Shown here: positions 1 through 7,913 of the stretch, one piece after another
Layout of the letters: each line of letters begins with the position of its first letter
How positions within the stretch are numbered: position 1 is the first letter of the stretch
Assembly: GCA_937928555.1 (NCBI GenBank)
Contig: CALFWR010000048.1
Span: forward strand, 1-54,482
Reading direction: 5' to 3'
From: an uncultured Pirellulaceae bacterium
Lineage (GTDB): Bacteria > Planctomycetota > Planctomycetia > Pirellulales > Pirellulaceae
DNA: 54,482 bases
Position numbers and translations under genes: made by a program
The notes under the pieces: generated by a model
The model's database searches: none
What the model was told of the DNA's origin: nothing
The model's input: the letters and a program-made list of their open reading frames with translations, nothing else

Positions 1-252
1 TGGCATCTTGGACGACCACTGATCGGTGCAGTCCTTGGCATCATGTCATTTCTTATTCTTAGCGTGATCGTGGCCTTGGCCGGTTCCACTCCACCTCCAC
101 CAGACAACGCTCCCAACGTAATGAAAGTGACAATTTTTGAAGTACTGGCATTTATCGTCGGATACCGTGAGGAAACGTTTCGCCATCTGCTCAAACGGGT
201 GACTGATTTGATTCTTCAACCGGCAGGAACACAAGAGCGGAGAGACGATTAA
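1..252 (+). CDS. C-terminal part of a membrane protein (start lies before the window)
   Basis: The reading frame is open from base 1 and stops at 250-252, so this is most likely the last 83 residues of a gene that starts upstream, not a separate 69-residue gene starting at the ATG at 43. The fragment begins with a hydrophobic stretch (about residues 6-28) that can span a membrane. A Pro-rich linker follows, then an amphipathic segment with the motif FEVLAFIVGYREETF and a charged tail ending QERRDD. No enzyme motif can be seen. The gene after it is separated by about 190 bp with no clear terminator. Family not recognised; confident only that the frame is open and membrane-like. Confidence 0.5.
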   Translation, partial: WHLGRPLIGAVLGIMSFLILSVIVALAGSTPPPPDNAPNVMKVTIFEVLAFIVGYREETFRHLLKRVTDLILQPAGTQERRDD

Positions 253-441
253 GCTCCTAAAACGAAATGAAGGTGCCGATTGAGTAACCCAGACAAGCTG
301 AGACTTACAGCCAAAACAAATATCGGTGAGCTCCATTTTTCGATTGAGCAGAGATTGAGAGCAAGGCCCGGGCTTCGGTCGATGAGTCATCGAAACTATC
401 ATGCGGGGTGAACCAGGTTCTTAATTCTAATTCGCCTCACG

Positions 442-1323
442 ATGCAATTTCGATACTTTGCAAACACACTGTTCTCTCTGATCCTGATCGCTGGAATCGC
501 GTGGCCTTGTCTGCTCGGGTGTCGGCAGCCCGAAGAAGTCGTTGTCCTGCCGCCGGCTGATGACGCTGTCACTGAAAAGGAAATCACACCCAAACCCGAA
601 TTCAGTCCGGCGCTGACTGCGTTCCTGGAAAAGTTCGATCGCTTGGAATCCCGTGGGTTCCTGAAAACGCTTCGCAGTGGTTCGACGGGCGTCGGTTACA
701 CACTTGAAACGTTGCTGGAGATCCAAGAGAACAATTCGCCAAAGGGCGATTTCATGGGGATGGAACTGAAGGCCTTCCGCGACGAAGACATCGCCGCGAC
801 GGGCGAGAAGATGAATCTGTTCCTCAAGGAGCCCAAGTGGTGCGACGGTCTGTCCGCTGCCGAGCGTTTGAAAAAATATGGCTACACCGATGACAACGGA
901 CGGGTGGCACTTTATTCGACGGTAAAGGTGCAGGAGAACTCGCACGGGTTTCGATTCGAGGTCCAGCCCGACGATGCCAGCGTTTGGCTTTGTTTTCGCG
1001 GCCAGAGGGTTGGCAGTTGGTCCAGGGAAACGTTGGGCGGCCGATTGTTGGAAAAGCTTTCCGAAACAGTGTTCGTTTCGGCTCACGCCACAGGCCGCGG
1101 CAAGAACGAGCAATTTCACTACTACGGGGTGCTCTGGTGTCAGCAGCCATCGGTGGAGAAATTTATTTCACTGCTACGGCGCGGCGAAGTGATGCTGGAA
1201 CTGCGGATGCACCTGAAAGACAACGGCAGTGCCCGGAATCACGGCTCGGCGTTTCGCATCAAGCAGAATCGAATCAAGGATCTATTCGAAGTCGTTCAGC
1301 AGGTGCGTCCCGAGGTTGAGTGA
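442..1323 (+). CDS. Predicted lipoprotein of unknown function
   Basis: The protein has 293 residues. The N-terminus is a lipoprotein signal: a hydrophobic segment at about residues 9-26 ends in the lipobox LLGC, with Cys27 as the lipidation site, followed by a Pro/Glu-rich linker. The mature part should therefore sit on a membrane facing the periplasm. The remainder is a mixed alpha/beta soluble domain rich in Glu, Lys and Phe, with no catalytic motif that I recognise. The ATG at 442 has no strong ribosome binding site but gives the complete signal. It stands alone on this strand, and the next genes downstream point the other way. Function unknown. Confidence 0.75.
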   Translation: MQFRYFANTLFSLILIAGIAWPCLLGCRQPEEVVVLPPADDAVTEKEITPKPEFSPALTAFLEKFDRLESRGFLKTLRSGSTGVGYTLETLLEIQENNSPKGDFMGMELKAFRDEDIAATGEKMNLFLKEPKWCDGLSAAERLKKYGYTDDNGRVALYSTVKVQENSHGFRFEVQPDDASVWLCFRGQRVGSWSRETLGGRLLEKLSETVFVSAHATGRGKNEQFHYYGVLWCQQPSVEKFISLLRRGEVMLELRMHLKDNGSARNHGSAFRIKQNRIKDLFEVVQQVRPEVE

Positions 1324-1333
1324 TTGCAGGGCG

Positions 1334-1582
1334 TCACTTTTGTTCGCGATTGTCAGGCTCGGGTTTGGATGAGAGTTTGGCTTTGGCTTTGGCTTTGGCT
1401 TTGGGTTTGGCTTTGGGTTTGGGCTTGGCTTTGGCTTCGTCTTCAATTTTGTCAAAAGTCACTCCGAGCTTCACCGGGTCAATCGACGCCAAGAACCTCT
1501 CTTTGCTCTCGAAGCATCTTGCCTGGTCCAGTTCGTCGTTCTCGTAACTTTCGTCATTGAAGGCGAACCAGTGAAAGTCCAT
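1334..1582 (-). CDS. Small acidic-headed protein with a Lys/Ala/Pro repeat tail
   Basis: An 82-residue frame lies 77 bp downstream of the cysteine desulfurase gene on the same strand, so the two may share a transcript. Residues 1-48 are acidic and aromatic (MDFHWFAFNDESYENDE at the start). Residues 50-70 are a repeat of Lys-Ala and Lys-Pro pairs encoded by a hexanucleotide tandem array. Histone-like and ribosome-associated proteins in other bacteria can carry such basic tails, but the head domain matches nothing I can name. The reverse strand of the array also gives open frames (Leu/Gly/Ala or Trp/Leu repeats), which I regard as shadows. Moderately sure that this is a gene, because its N-terminal half has normal composition and the spacing to the desulfurase is short. 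Confidence 0.5.
   Translation of the reverse strand: MDFHWFAFNDESYENDELDQARCFESKERFLASIDPVKLGVTFDKIEDEAKAKPKPKAKPKAKAKAKAKLSSKPEPDNREQK
1375..1438. repeat. Hexanucleotide tandem array (GGCTTT/GGGTTT)
   Basis: About ten consecutive 6-bp units, mainly GGCTTT with GGGTTT variants. On the minus strand they read AAAGCC and AAACCC and encode the Lys-Ala/Lys-Pro tail of the small protein at 1334-1582. A change in copy number would alter the tail length without shifting the frame. Confidence 0.9.
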
Positions 1583-1659
1583 GACAATATCCTGACAGGC
1601 AGCATTGCCACGTTGGCGCCGCGCAAATTCTTTCGCGATTCAGCGGGAAATCAGCCGGA

Positions 1660-2793
1660 TTAGAACGCGAGGTTCTCCCACGCGTCGACCATCAGCATCG
1701 CGGCGCGTTCGATGCCTTCTTTGCTGGTGCTACGGCCAAGGCTAAAGCGTATTGTCCCCATCATGGTGCCCGGGACCACGCCCATCGCGCCGAGCGTCCC
1801 GGACCTGTGGTCTCCCGAGCTGTGGCAAGCGGAGCCCAACGAAGCGCAGACTTCGGGGACGCGCTGAAGAAGTTCATGGCCGAAAACGCCGGGGAAGGCG
1901 ATGCTGATCGTGTTGGGCAAGCGATCGACGTCGCAGCCATGTACGAAAGCGTTGGGGATGTTCTGCGATATCAGTTTCCAAAAATGTTCGCGGAGCAATT
2001 CGATTTCCTCACGGAATTCGTCCAATCGTTCCGCAGCAATGACGGCCGCTTTGCCAAGCCCGACGATGTAAGGCGTGTTCTCTGTCCCGGCGCGCAGTCC
2101 GTTTTCGTGGCCCGCACCATGTAGCAGTGACTCAAGGCCAAGTCCGTCGCGAATGAAGAGCGCACCGACGCCTTTGGGGGCGTAGAATTTGTGTCCCGCG
2201 ATCGTCATCAGGTCGACGTCAAGCTGATCGACGTTGGCAGGAATTTTGCCGATCGACTGGGCCGCGTCGGTGTGCAGAATGACGGCTCGGTCGTGACAGA
2301 TGTTGGCGATTTCGCGGATCGGCTGAATTGTTCCGATTTCATTGTTGGCGTGCATGATGCTGACCAGCTTTGTGTCGGGCCGTATCGCATCGGCGATCGA
2401 TTGGGGTTCAACGACCCCCTGTTCGTTGCAGCCAACGACGGTCACGTCACAGCCAAATGTCTCGCAGTAGTTCGCCGGTTGAAGCGTGGCGGGATGTTCG
2501 ATCGCCGAAGTGACCATGTGGCCTTTGGCGCTGTGGGGACCAATCATGATTCCCTTGATCGCCATGTTGCTGGCTTCGGTTCCGCCCCCGGTAAAGACAA
2601 TTTCGGATTTGGAAGCGCCAACCAGTCCGGCGACTTTGGCCCGGGCGTCTTCGATGGCTTCGTGGGCGGCGCGTCCAAGGCTGTGGTTGCTGGACGGGTT
2701 TCCGTAATGCTGTTCCAAAAACGGCACAATCGCCTTGGTCACTTCCGGATCGACCGGAGTGGTGGCGTTGTAGTCAAGATAAATCTGTCTCAC
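1660..2793 (-). CDS. Cysteine desulfurase (NifS/IscS family)
   Basis: A pyridoxal-phosphate enzyme that takes sulfur from L-cysteine, leaving alanine and an enzyme persulfide for Fe-S cluster or thio-cofactor synthesis. At 377 residues it has normal length. The N-terminus IYLDYNATTPVDP is the family signature. GGGTEASNMA binds the cofactor phosphate, and the PLP lysine is K202 in AGHKFYAPKG. The catalytic loop cysteine is C323 in GSACHSSGD, followed by RFSLGRST. The loop form with SACHSSGD suggests the NifS/IscS branch rather than SufS. No iscU or iscA gene is beside it, so its scaffold must be elsewhere. A small protein gene follows 77 bp downstream on the same strand. The choice between nifS and iscS is not decided here, so no symbol is given. 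Confidence 0.95.
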   Translation of the reverse strand: MRQIYLDYNATTPVDPEVTKAIVPFLEQHYGNPSSNHSLGRAAHEAIEDARAKVAGLVGASKSEIVFTGGGTEASNMAIKGIMIGPHSAKGHMVTSAIEHPATLQPANYCETFGCDVTVVGCNEQGVVEPQSIADAIRPDTKLVSIMHANNEIGTIQPIREIANICHDRAVILHTDAAQSIGKIPANVDQLDVDLMTIAGHKFYAPKGVGALFIRDGLGLESLLHGAGHENGLRAGTENTPYIVGLGKAAVIAAERLDEFREEIELLREHFWKLISQNIPNAFVHGCDVDRLPNTISIAFPGVFGHELLQRVPEVCASLGSACHSSGDHRSGTLGAMGVVPGTMMGTIRFSLGRSTSKEGIERAAMLMVDAWENLAF

Positions 2794-2915
2794 TGCGATG
2801 AAATCCCCGCGAATCGCGATTACTTTAGGGAGTCAAATCCGGGAAGCGTTTGAACCGGCGAGGCCAGTGGTCAATAATACCGCCGCCAGGTTTTGCTTCC
2901 TCAGTTGATGGTACC

Positions 2916-4535
2916 ATGAAAATCAAGTTTGCCTTCCCGCTTGCGATCGCGCTCACGATTGCGTTTTCTACCCAGAGCCTTGTGCAGGCTCAAGTCACCG
3001 ACCAGCAGCGACAGGCTCGCCGCGTGTTCATCAGCGGTCTTTTGGAAAAACTGGTGGAATCCCAGGTGGACCGAAACCCTCAGGCTCCACGCCCCGGGCA
3101 GCCCAATCTGCGACCCGCGTGGCCGGGCCAGGACTTTCGCCCCACCGAGCCTCTTGGCCCAAACATGGCTTCGGCTCGGGCTGCGTTGGGCAAATGGGAA
3201 GTCGAATCAACGCAATTTGTGAATCACCTGCGCCGGCATGAACGAAGACTCCCTGCGGTTCGCCCGATCCTTGCCGACGCGATGGCGACCCACGCACAGA
3301 TCAAGGCATTACGTTCGCACTCGCTGCGGGTTCACGAGCTGAAACCGCTGACGGATTCCTTTTGTGGGCTCGATCAACGATGGCGGGTTCTCAATCACCA
3401 GTTCTCGCGAGTTCGTGGGCTTCCGGCGGATTGTATTCAGAGTTGCGAGCGAATGTGTGGGTTCAACGATCAGCTTGGTGGGCTGTTCGATGTCCAGCCG
3501 CAGTTCAACCGTCGCGAATTGGCGCGGCAGTGTACCGCGATGTCCACCAGCCTGCAGCACCTGATGCAGGACATTCGCTACGACATCCGCAGCGACCCCA
3601 ACTATCAGCAGGCCTTGGTCGGTTGTCAGCGGCTTTATTCGCGGCTGAACGAATCGATCGCGTTGTGCAATCGCGGAACGTACGAACAGGTTTGTGATGT
3701 TTACAACAGCTGTGTTCAGGACTGGAGAAAGCTGAAGTACCAGCTCGCGTCGGGTTCCAGTGGCCGCATTCACCGTAGCGTTCATTCGATCGAAACGACC
3801 GGTGCTCATATCGCCGATCTACTCTGGATCCAGGCGGAGCTTGATCGTGAGTACCTGTGCATAACCCTTGAAGCGATACAGAAAGATGCAGCGTTCGCAT
3901 TCCAAGGCGTGAATCTGGATCAGATGCTTCGTGCGGGCAAGCCCGGCGTTTTGATCGCCTGTTCGCGGGACTTTCGTGACAAGTGCCGCGTGCTTTATGC
4001 GAAGATCAAGAACGATGTCGCTGTTGAAGAATTGATCTGGGACTTTCAGCAGCTTTCGAATCAGTGGAGCCAGTTGAATGACCTGCTGATCGCCTACAAA
4101 GCTCCTCGCATTGATCAGGCTTGCGGCGAGGTCGATTCGGGCATGGTGGTGCTGCAGGGTGTCTTTGGAGATGGCCCATTTATCAATCGCGCGACGATGA
4201 CTGAAATTTGCGGTGACCTTGAGCAGTTGGTTTTCCAGTTTCACAGTGTGGCCGAAACACGCACCGGTCGCGGTTACGAGCCGGCGTTTCACAATCAGAT
4301 TTGCGGTGCCGCAAATTCGATGCTTGTAGGTGTTCACCAGATGCACGAGCACGTGATCGGGGATCGGCGATACGACGCGCATGCCGCGGCAGACGTTGCC
4401 AACATCATGCAGCATTGGACAAGCTTGCGGCCGATGATTGGAAAGTGCAAACCAAAAGATCGCGCGGTGTTGAACCAGCTTCGCGGCAGAATTGAGCCGC
4501 TGTTGGTCAAGCTTCAAGTAATTTTTGCCGGATAA
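2916..4535 (+). CDS. Secreted helical protein of unknown function
   Basis: I place the start at the ATG at 2916, because it begins a normal Sec signal peptide (MKIKFAFPLAIALTIAFS, cleavage near AQA-Q). The longer open frame from 2850 would bury this signal. The mature protein has about 515 residues, is rich in Gln, Arg, Leu and Cys, and looks largely alpha-helical. It has several internally similar blocks of about 90-100 residues with patterns such as LNxQFSRVRGLP, LSNQWSQLNDLL and LRRHERRLP. It is likely periplasmic. No catalytic motif is seen. It is divergent from the cysteine desulfurase and precedes another secreted coiled-coil protein by 115 bp, so these two may be expressed together. 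Function unknown. Confidence 0.7.
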   Translation: MKIKFAFPLAIALTIAFSTQSLVQAQVTDQQRQARRVFISGLLEKLVESQVDRNPQAPRPGQPNLRPAWPGQDFRPTEPLGPNMASARAALGKWEVESTQFVNHLRRHERRLPAVRPILADAMATHAQIKALRSHSLRVHELKPLTDSFCGLDQRWRVLNHQFSRVRGLPADCIQSCERMCGFNDQLGGLFDVQPQFNRRELARQCTAMSTSLQHLMQDIRYDIRSDPNYQQALVGCQRLYSRLNESIALCNRGTYEQVCDVYNSCVQDWRKLKYQLASGSSGRIHRSVHSIETTGAHIADLLWIQAELDREYLCITLEAIQKDAAFAFQGVNLDQMLRAGKPGVLIACSRDFRDKCRVLYAKIKNDVAVEELIWDFQQLSNQWSQLNDLLIAYKAPRIDQACGEVDSGMVVLQGVFGDGPFINRATMTEICGDLEQLVFQFHSVAETRTGRGYEPAFHNQICGAANSMLVGVHQMHEHVIGDRRYDAHAAADVANIMQHWTSLRPMIGKCKPKDRAVLNQLRGRIEPLLVKLQVIFAG

Positions 4536-4650
4536 TTGACTGAAACCCGAATTCGTCGAAACATCGATCGCTCCCGCAGAGTCTCAACAGCAACGGGTCC
4601 GATCCCTTTCTGGACCCTTGGCCGGTCAGGATTCTGCACAGGAGCTTTCA

Positions 4651-5613
4651 ATGTTTTTGTCTCACAGGTTTTTGCTTGTCGCGTGTTGCGTTGTTGGATG
4701 GGTTGTGGTTCCGCTGGCGAATCCTGCTCACGCTCAAATCGACAGATGGGAGGCACATCTCGAAGGCGTTTTCTCGGAAGTCGAAGAGGCTGCCGGTGCG
4801 ATCGAGCAGCACCTCGGCGGCGTCGAAAAGATTTATGGCAAATTTATCCAAGAGCAAGCCAATTCGATCGAGCAGTGGGGCGAAAAGTACGGCGAGCAAT
4901 GGGAGAAGTGGGCCGAGCGTTTCGAAAGCCGCATGGAACGTTGGGGAGCCCGGCAGGAAAAAGAGTGGAACAAGTGGGCTGAGCGTTTTGAGAAAGAAGT
5001 CGAATCGTTCGTCGACAAAATTGATGAAGAAGGTGATTCGCTTGACGCCAAATCGATCTCGAAACTGATTCGTATCGCAATCGAAGAAGCCGGCGATATG
5101 CCGCCGATCGGAGACACGGTCGAGGAAGTCGTTCGCGATTGCCTTGAGCAACTTGAAGAGGCCCCATGGGAAAGCGTCGAAGGGCTTGGCGAACACCTTA
5201 CCGAAATGGCCGAAGATTTTGGGCAAGGCATCGAAGAGCAACTTGAAGCCATCGACATGGGAGACCTTGCAGAGAAAGTCGAACGGATGGTCGAAGGCCA
5301 GTTCGAGCGGCTGCATCAAGACCTCAAAGCTGAACCAAAATCCGGGCAGCGAGTGGCGGCCAAAATGAAAGTCAAATCAAAAGCAAAAGTCAAATCAAAA
5401 GCCGATATTGCGAAAAGCAAGGTTGAATTTGATCCACGCAACCCGGAAGAACGGGAGCTGGCCGAAGAAATCGAGCGGCTCCAGGCAGAGAAGGCACGGC
5501 TGCTTGGTAAAAATACGCGTTTGAAGAAACTTCGCGAGCGCGTCGAGGCTTTGCGGTCAGAGGTCGAGCAGCTTCGTGAGGAAAATCGGGAACTCAAAGG
5601 CGAGATCGAGTAG
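4651..5613 (+). CDS. Secreted coiled-coil protein
   Basis: The start is set at ATG 4651, which has the ribosome binding site AGGAGC at about 4640-4645 and opens a Sec signal peptide ending PAHA-Q. The extension to TTG 4618 has no such support. The mature protein has about 290 residues and is strongly acidic. Residues 40-110 repeat a Trp-containing heptad-like unit (variants of EQWGEKYGEQWEKWAERFE), and the middle is helical. After a Lys-rich linker encoded by a short direct repeat (KVKSKAKVKSKA, near 5368-5400), the last 60 residues form a leucine-zipper-like coiled coil. Probably a periplasmic structural or scaffold protein. No known family recognised. Confidence 0.7.
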   Translation: MFLSHRFLLVACCVVGWVVVPLANPAHAQIDRWEAHLEGVFSEVEEAAGAIEQHLGGVEKIYGKFIQEQANSIEQWGEKYGEQWEKWAERFESRMERWGARQEKEWNKWAERFEKEVESFVDKIDEEGDSLDAKSISKLIRIAIEEAGDMPPIGDTVEEVVRDCLEQLEEAPWESVEGLGEHLTEMAEDFGQGIEEQLEAIDMGDLAEKVERMVEGQFERLHQDLKAEPKSGQRVAAKMKVKSKAKVKSKADIAKSKVEFDPRNPEERELAEEIERLQAEKARLLGKNTRLKKLRERVEALRSEVEQLREENRELKGEIE

Positions 5614-5972
5614 TTGCATCCGCTGGCGACTTATCGAGCCGCCTTCCTTGTCCTTTCCTTAATTCCCTTTCCTTTCCTTTCCTTTCTCGAGTTTTCTGGA
5701 TTTTGGAAATGTATGATGCTCTTTTAAGCGTATCCGTGGGACGGCGGGCAATCCGAACAACTGGCTTGCCGGCGAGCCGTCTTTTGGTCAACAATCTCCT
5801 GCGAACAGGAAGCTTGGGCGGTCCGGGGCCTGAAACATCGACCTAATCAGCCGATTTGTGGAAAAAGCCGTGGAATTTCACCGCTACATTCCCGAAAAAG
5901 CCCTTTATTCTCTGTGGCGCTCGCCCTAGAATCTGCGACTCGCTGAATCCAGCCATCTGAAAGCTGACAATC
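5614..5972. other. Intergenic region before rpmI with a pyrimidine tandem repeat
   Basis: A 359-bp stretch with no convincing gene. It holds a pyrimidine-rich run at 5640-5690 in which the pentamer CCTTT is repeated about four times in tandem (5665-5687). The promoter of the ribosomal-protein cluster must lie here: TAGAAT at 5927-5932 is a possible -10 box, but I see no good -35 partner. No infC gene is present, although infC often precedes rpmI in bacteria. Confidence 0.5.
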
Positions 5973-6176
5973 ATGTCCAAAATGAAGACCCACAAGGGCA
6001 CCAAAAAGCGATTCCGAATCACCGCCACGGGCAAGGTCAAGCACCGCGCGTCGGGCACCAGTCACCGCAACGTTCGCGTTTCCCAAAAGCGTAAACGTAA
6101 CCTGCGGGGCACACGTTGTTTGGATGAGTGCATGGAAGAGTCCGTGAAAAAGGCTCTTGGAAAATACAGTTACTAA
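5973..6176 (+). CDS. rpmI: 50S ribosomal protein bL35
   Basis: A 67-residue protein with the bL35 start MSKMKTHKGTKKRFR, the middle GKVKHRASGTSHRN and a basic core KRKRNLRG. Length is normal (about 65 residues in most bacteria). It is part of the large ribosomal subunit. The next gene is rplT, 163 bp downstream, so the pair is kept as in most bacteria, but the gap is unusually long and filled with a 30-bp repeat. Upstream there is no infC. The end, ECMEESVKKALGKYSY, is longer and more acidic than in E. coli. Confidence 0.97.
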   Translation: MSKMKTHKGTKKRFRITATGKVKHRASGTSHRNVRVSQKRKRNLRGTRCLDECMEESVKKALGKYSY

Positions 6177-6186
6177 TTCACCGGAT

Positions 6187-6257
6187 GGGCGCTGCCCACC
6201 GACAACTTGATTTACTGGGCACTGCCCGCCCACAACTTGATTTACCGGGCACTGCCC
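6187..6257 (+). repeat. 30-bp tandem repeat with small hairpins between rpmI and rplT
   Basis: Two full units (6187-6216 and 6217-6246) and a partial third (6247-6257). Each unit opens with the mini-palindrome GGGC-N3-GCCC and continues with ACAACTTGATTTAC. The position, in the transcribed spacer in front of rplT, is where L20-type autoregulation acts in other bacteria, but no match to the known L20 leader structures is visible here. Confidence 0.8.
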
Positions 6258-6339
6258 GTTCAACAACCAACAGCTCTGTCGGGGCATTAACTTCGGTCGC
6301 GAAAACCAACCGAGGCCTCACTGGCGAAAGGAAAATTCG

Positions 6340-6696
6340 ATGCGTACAAGAAAAGGTGCAGCACGCACCAAGGCAAAACGCCGCCTCTTCAAAAAGACCA
6401 AGGGTTACGTCGGTGGCCGCGGTACTCTGACCCGCAGTGCCAAAGAGACGCTGATCCGTTCTGGTCAATTCGCGTTTCGCGACCGCAAAGTCAAAAAACG
6501 TTCTTACCGTCGCCTGTGGATCACTCGCATCAGCGCCGCGTGTCGCATGCGTGACATCAGCTACAGCCGATTCATGAATGGCGTGATCAAGTCCGGTATC
6601 GAGCTTGATCGCAAGTCCCTTTCTGAAATCGCGATTTGCGATCCCGATGGCTTTGACAAGATTGTCGACGCCGCGAAGGAAGCGTTGGCAGCATAA
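6340..6696 (+). CDS. rplT: 50S ribosomal protein bL20
   Basis: A 118-residue protein, the usual length for bL20, an early-assembly protein of the large subunit that binds 23S rRNA. It shows the family landmarks: the basic N-terminal arm ([15 protein letters not shown]), [19 protein letters not shown] (usually GYRGRRsk.yr.A), then [18 protein letters not shown] and the [19 protein letters not shown] region. A strong ribosome binding site (AAAGGAAAA) precedes the ATG. A typical intrinsic terminator follows 28 bp after the stop, so the rpmI-rplT unit probably ends before pheS. Confidence 0.97.
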   Translation: MRTRKGAARTKAKRRLFKKTKGYVGGRGTLTRSAKETLIRSGQFAFRDRKVKKRSYRRLWITRISAACRMRDISYSRFMNGVIKSGIELDRKSLSEIAICDPDGFDKIVDAAKEALAA

Positions 6697-6724
6697 CAAC
6701 TCAAACCACCATTGAAAAATACTA

Positions 6725-6760
6725 CGGGAAAGCCTGACCCTGTCGGCTTTCCCGTTTTTG
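6725..6760 (+). terminator. Rho-independent terminator after rplT
   Basis: A perfect 10-bp stem, CGGGAAAGCC (6725-6734) with GGCTTTCCCG (6745-6754), a 10-nt loop, and a T run TTTTTGTTT directly after. It lies between rplT and pheS and either separates the two units or acts as an attenuator in front of pheST. Confidence 0.93.
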
Positions 6761-6804
6761 TTTGGCTCCGATACAATTTCTGTTAGCCCGAATCCCAGTC
6801 TCTC

Positions 6805-7866
6805 ATGTCTGTCACGACCATGCCCTTGGACCAGTTTGTCAACGACCTCAAACAGATGCTGACCGAAGCGAGCACCGCGTTTGATGGTGCCCAAACGACC
6901 GATGATCTGGACGCCGCCCGCATCGAATTTCTGGGCGCCAAAAAAGGACGCCTGAAAGCCATTCAAAAATCCTTGGGCTCAATCGACAAAGCGGACAAAC
7001 CCGCAGCAGGCAAAGAGCTCAACGCCACCAAAAACGCAATCAATGCAGCATTCGAATCGGCCAAAGAACGCCTTGCCGGCGGAGCCAGTGGACCCTCGAA
7101 CGATCCGAATTTCGATCCGACCCTGCCCGGCCAGCGACCGCTAATCGGAAACTTGCACCCCATCACGCAGACGATCAACGAACTCAAGGACATCATGGGG
7201 CGATTGGGCTTCACCCACGCCGAAGGTCCGGAGATCGAAGACGACTACCACAACTTCAAGGCGCTCAACATTCCAACGTCGCATCCGGCGCGTGATCCGC
7301 TGGATAACTTTTATCTGCACACCGCCCAGGCCCAAGCGGATTCGATCGGCAAAGAACTGCACAACGACAACCCGCTGCTGCTGCGAAGCCAAACCAGCAC
7401 GGTTCAGATTCGCGTGATGGAAACCACAAAGCCACCGGTTCGGATCTTTTCGCTGGGGCGGGTGTATCGTCCCGACACGCCCGACTGGTCGCACTATCCG
7501 ATGTTTCATCAGATGGAAGGCCTGATGGTGGATGAGAATGTGACGCTGGCAGATTTGAAGACGGTGCTGAAACTGTTCGCGCAGAGTTACCTTGGCGGGG
7601 ACGTTCCGATTCGGATTCGCCCGTCGTTTTTTCCTTTTACCGAACCGTCGGTGGAAGCGGACTACTTCTGGGATGGCAAGTGGGTCGAATTTGGCGGCGC
7701 GGGCATCGTGGATCCGAACGTGCTTTCTGCGGTGGGCTATGACCCCGAAGCGGTAACCGGGTTTGCATTTGGACTGGGAGTTGAGCGGCTTTGCATGATC
7801 CGGCACCAGATCACAGACATTCGCTACCTGTTTACCAACGACGTCAGATTCCTGCGCCAGTTTTAG
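6805..7866 (+). CDS. pheS: Phenylalanine--tRNA ligase alpha subunit
   Basis: Catalytic subunit of the (alpha-beta)2 enzyme that charges tRNA-Phe in the cytoplasm. At 353 residues it has a normal length. Residues 1-90 form the N-terminal coiled coil that contacts tRNA. The class II core starts near [18 protein letters not shown], with [17 protein letters not shown], then TSTVQIRVM, motif 2 ([26 protein letters not shown]) and motif 3 ([16 protein letters not shown]). One detail differs from the common form: the usual GGxGMVHPNV loop reads [10 protein letters not shown]. The stop is 47 bp before pheT, so the two are almost certainly one transcript. A terminator at 6725-6760 separates the pair from rplT. 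Confidence 0.97.
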   Translation: MSVTTMPLDQFVNDLKQMLTEASTAFDGAQTTDDLDAARIEFLGAKKGRLKAIQKSLGSIDKADKPAAGKELNATKNAINAAFESAKERLAGGASGPSNDPNFDPTLPGQRPLIGNLHPITQTINELKDIMGRLGFTHAEGPEIEDDYHNFKALNIPTSHPARDPLDNFYLHTAQAQADSIGKELHNDNPLLLRSQTSTVQIRVMETTKPPVRIFSLGRVYRPDTPDWSHYPMFHQMEGLMVDENVTLADLKTVLKLFAQSYLGGDVPIRIRPSFFPFTEPSVEADYFWDGKWVEFGGAGIVDPNVLSAVGYDPEAVTGFAFGLGVERLCMIRHQITDIRYLFTNDVRFLRQF

Positions 7867-7913
7867 TTCCACCCGATTCACACTGAACGCCCCCAACTCA
7901 ACACTCAAGAAAA

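Noticed and set aside
2191..2853. A 220-codon open frame opposite the cysteine desulfurase
   Set aside because: It is the complement of a well-supported gene, and its translation has no family motif.
6187..6257. Possible CRISPR-like array
   Set aside because: Units are directly adjacent with no unique spacers, and no cas genes are nearby.
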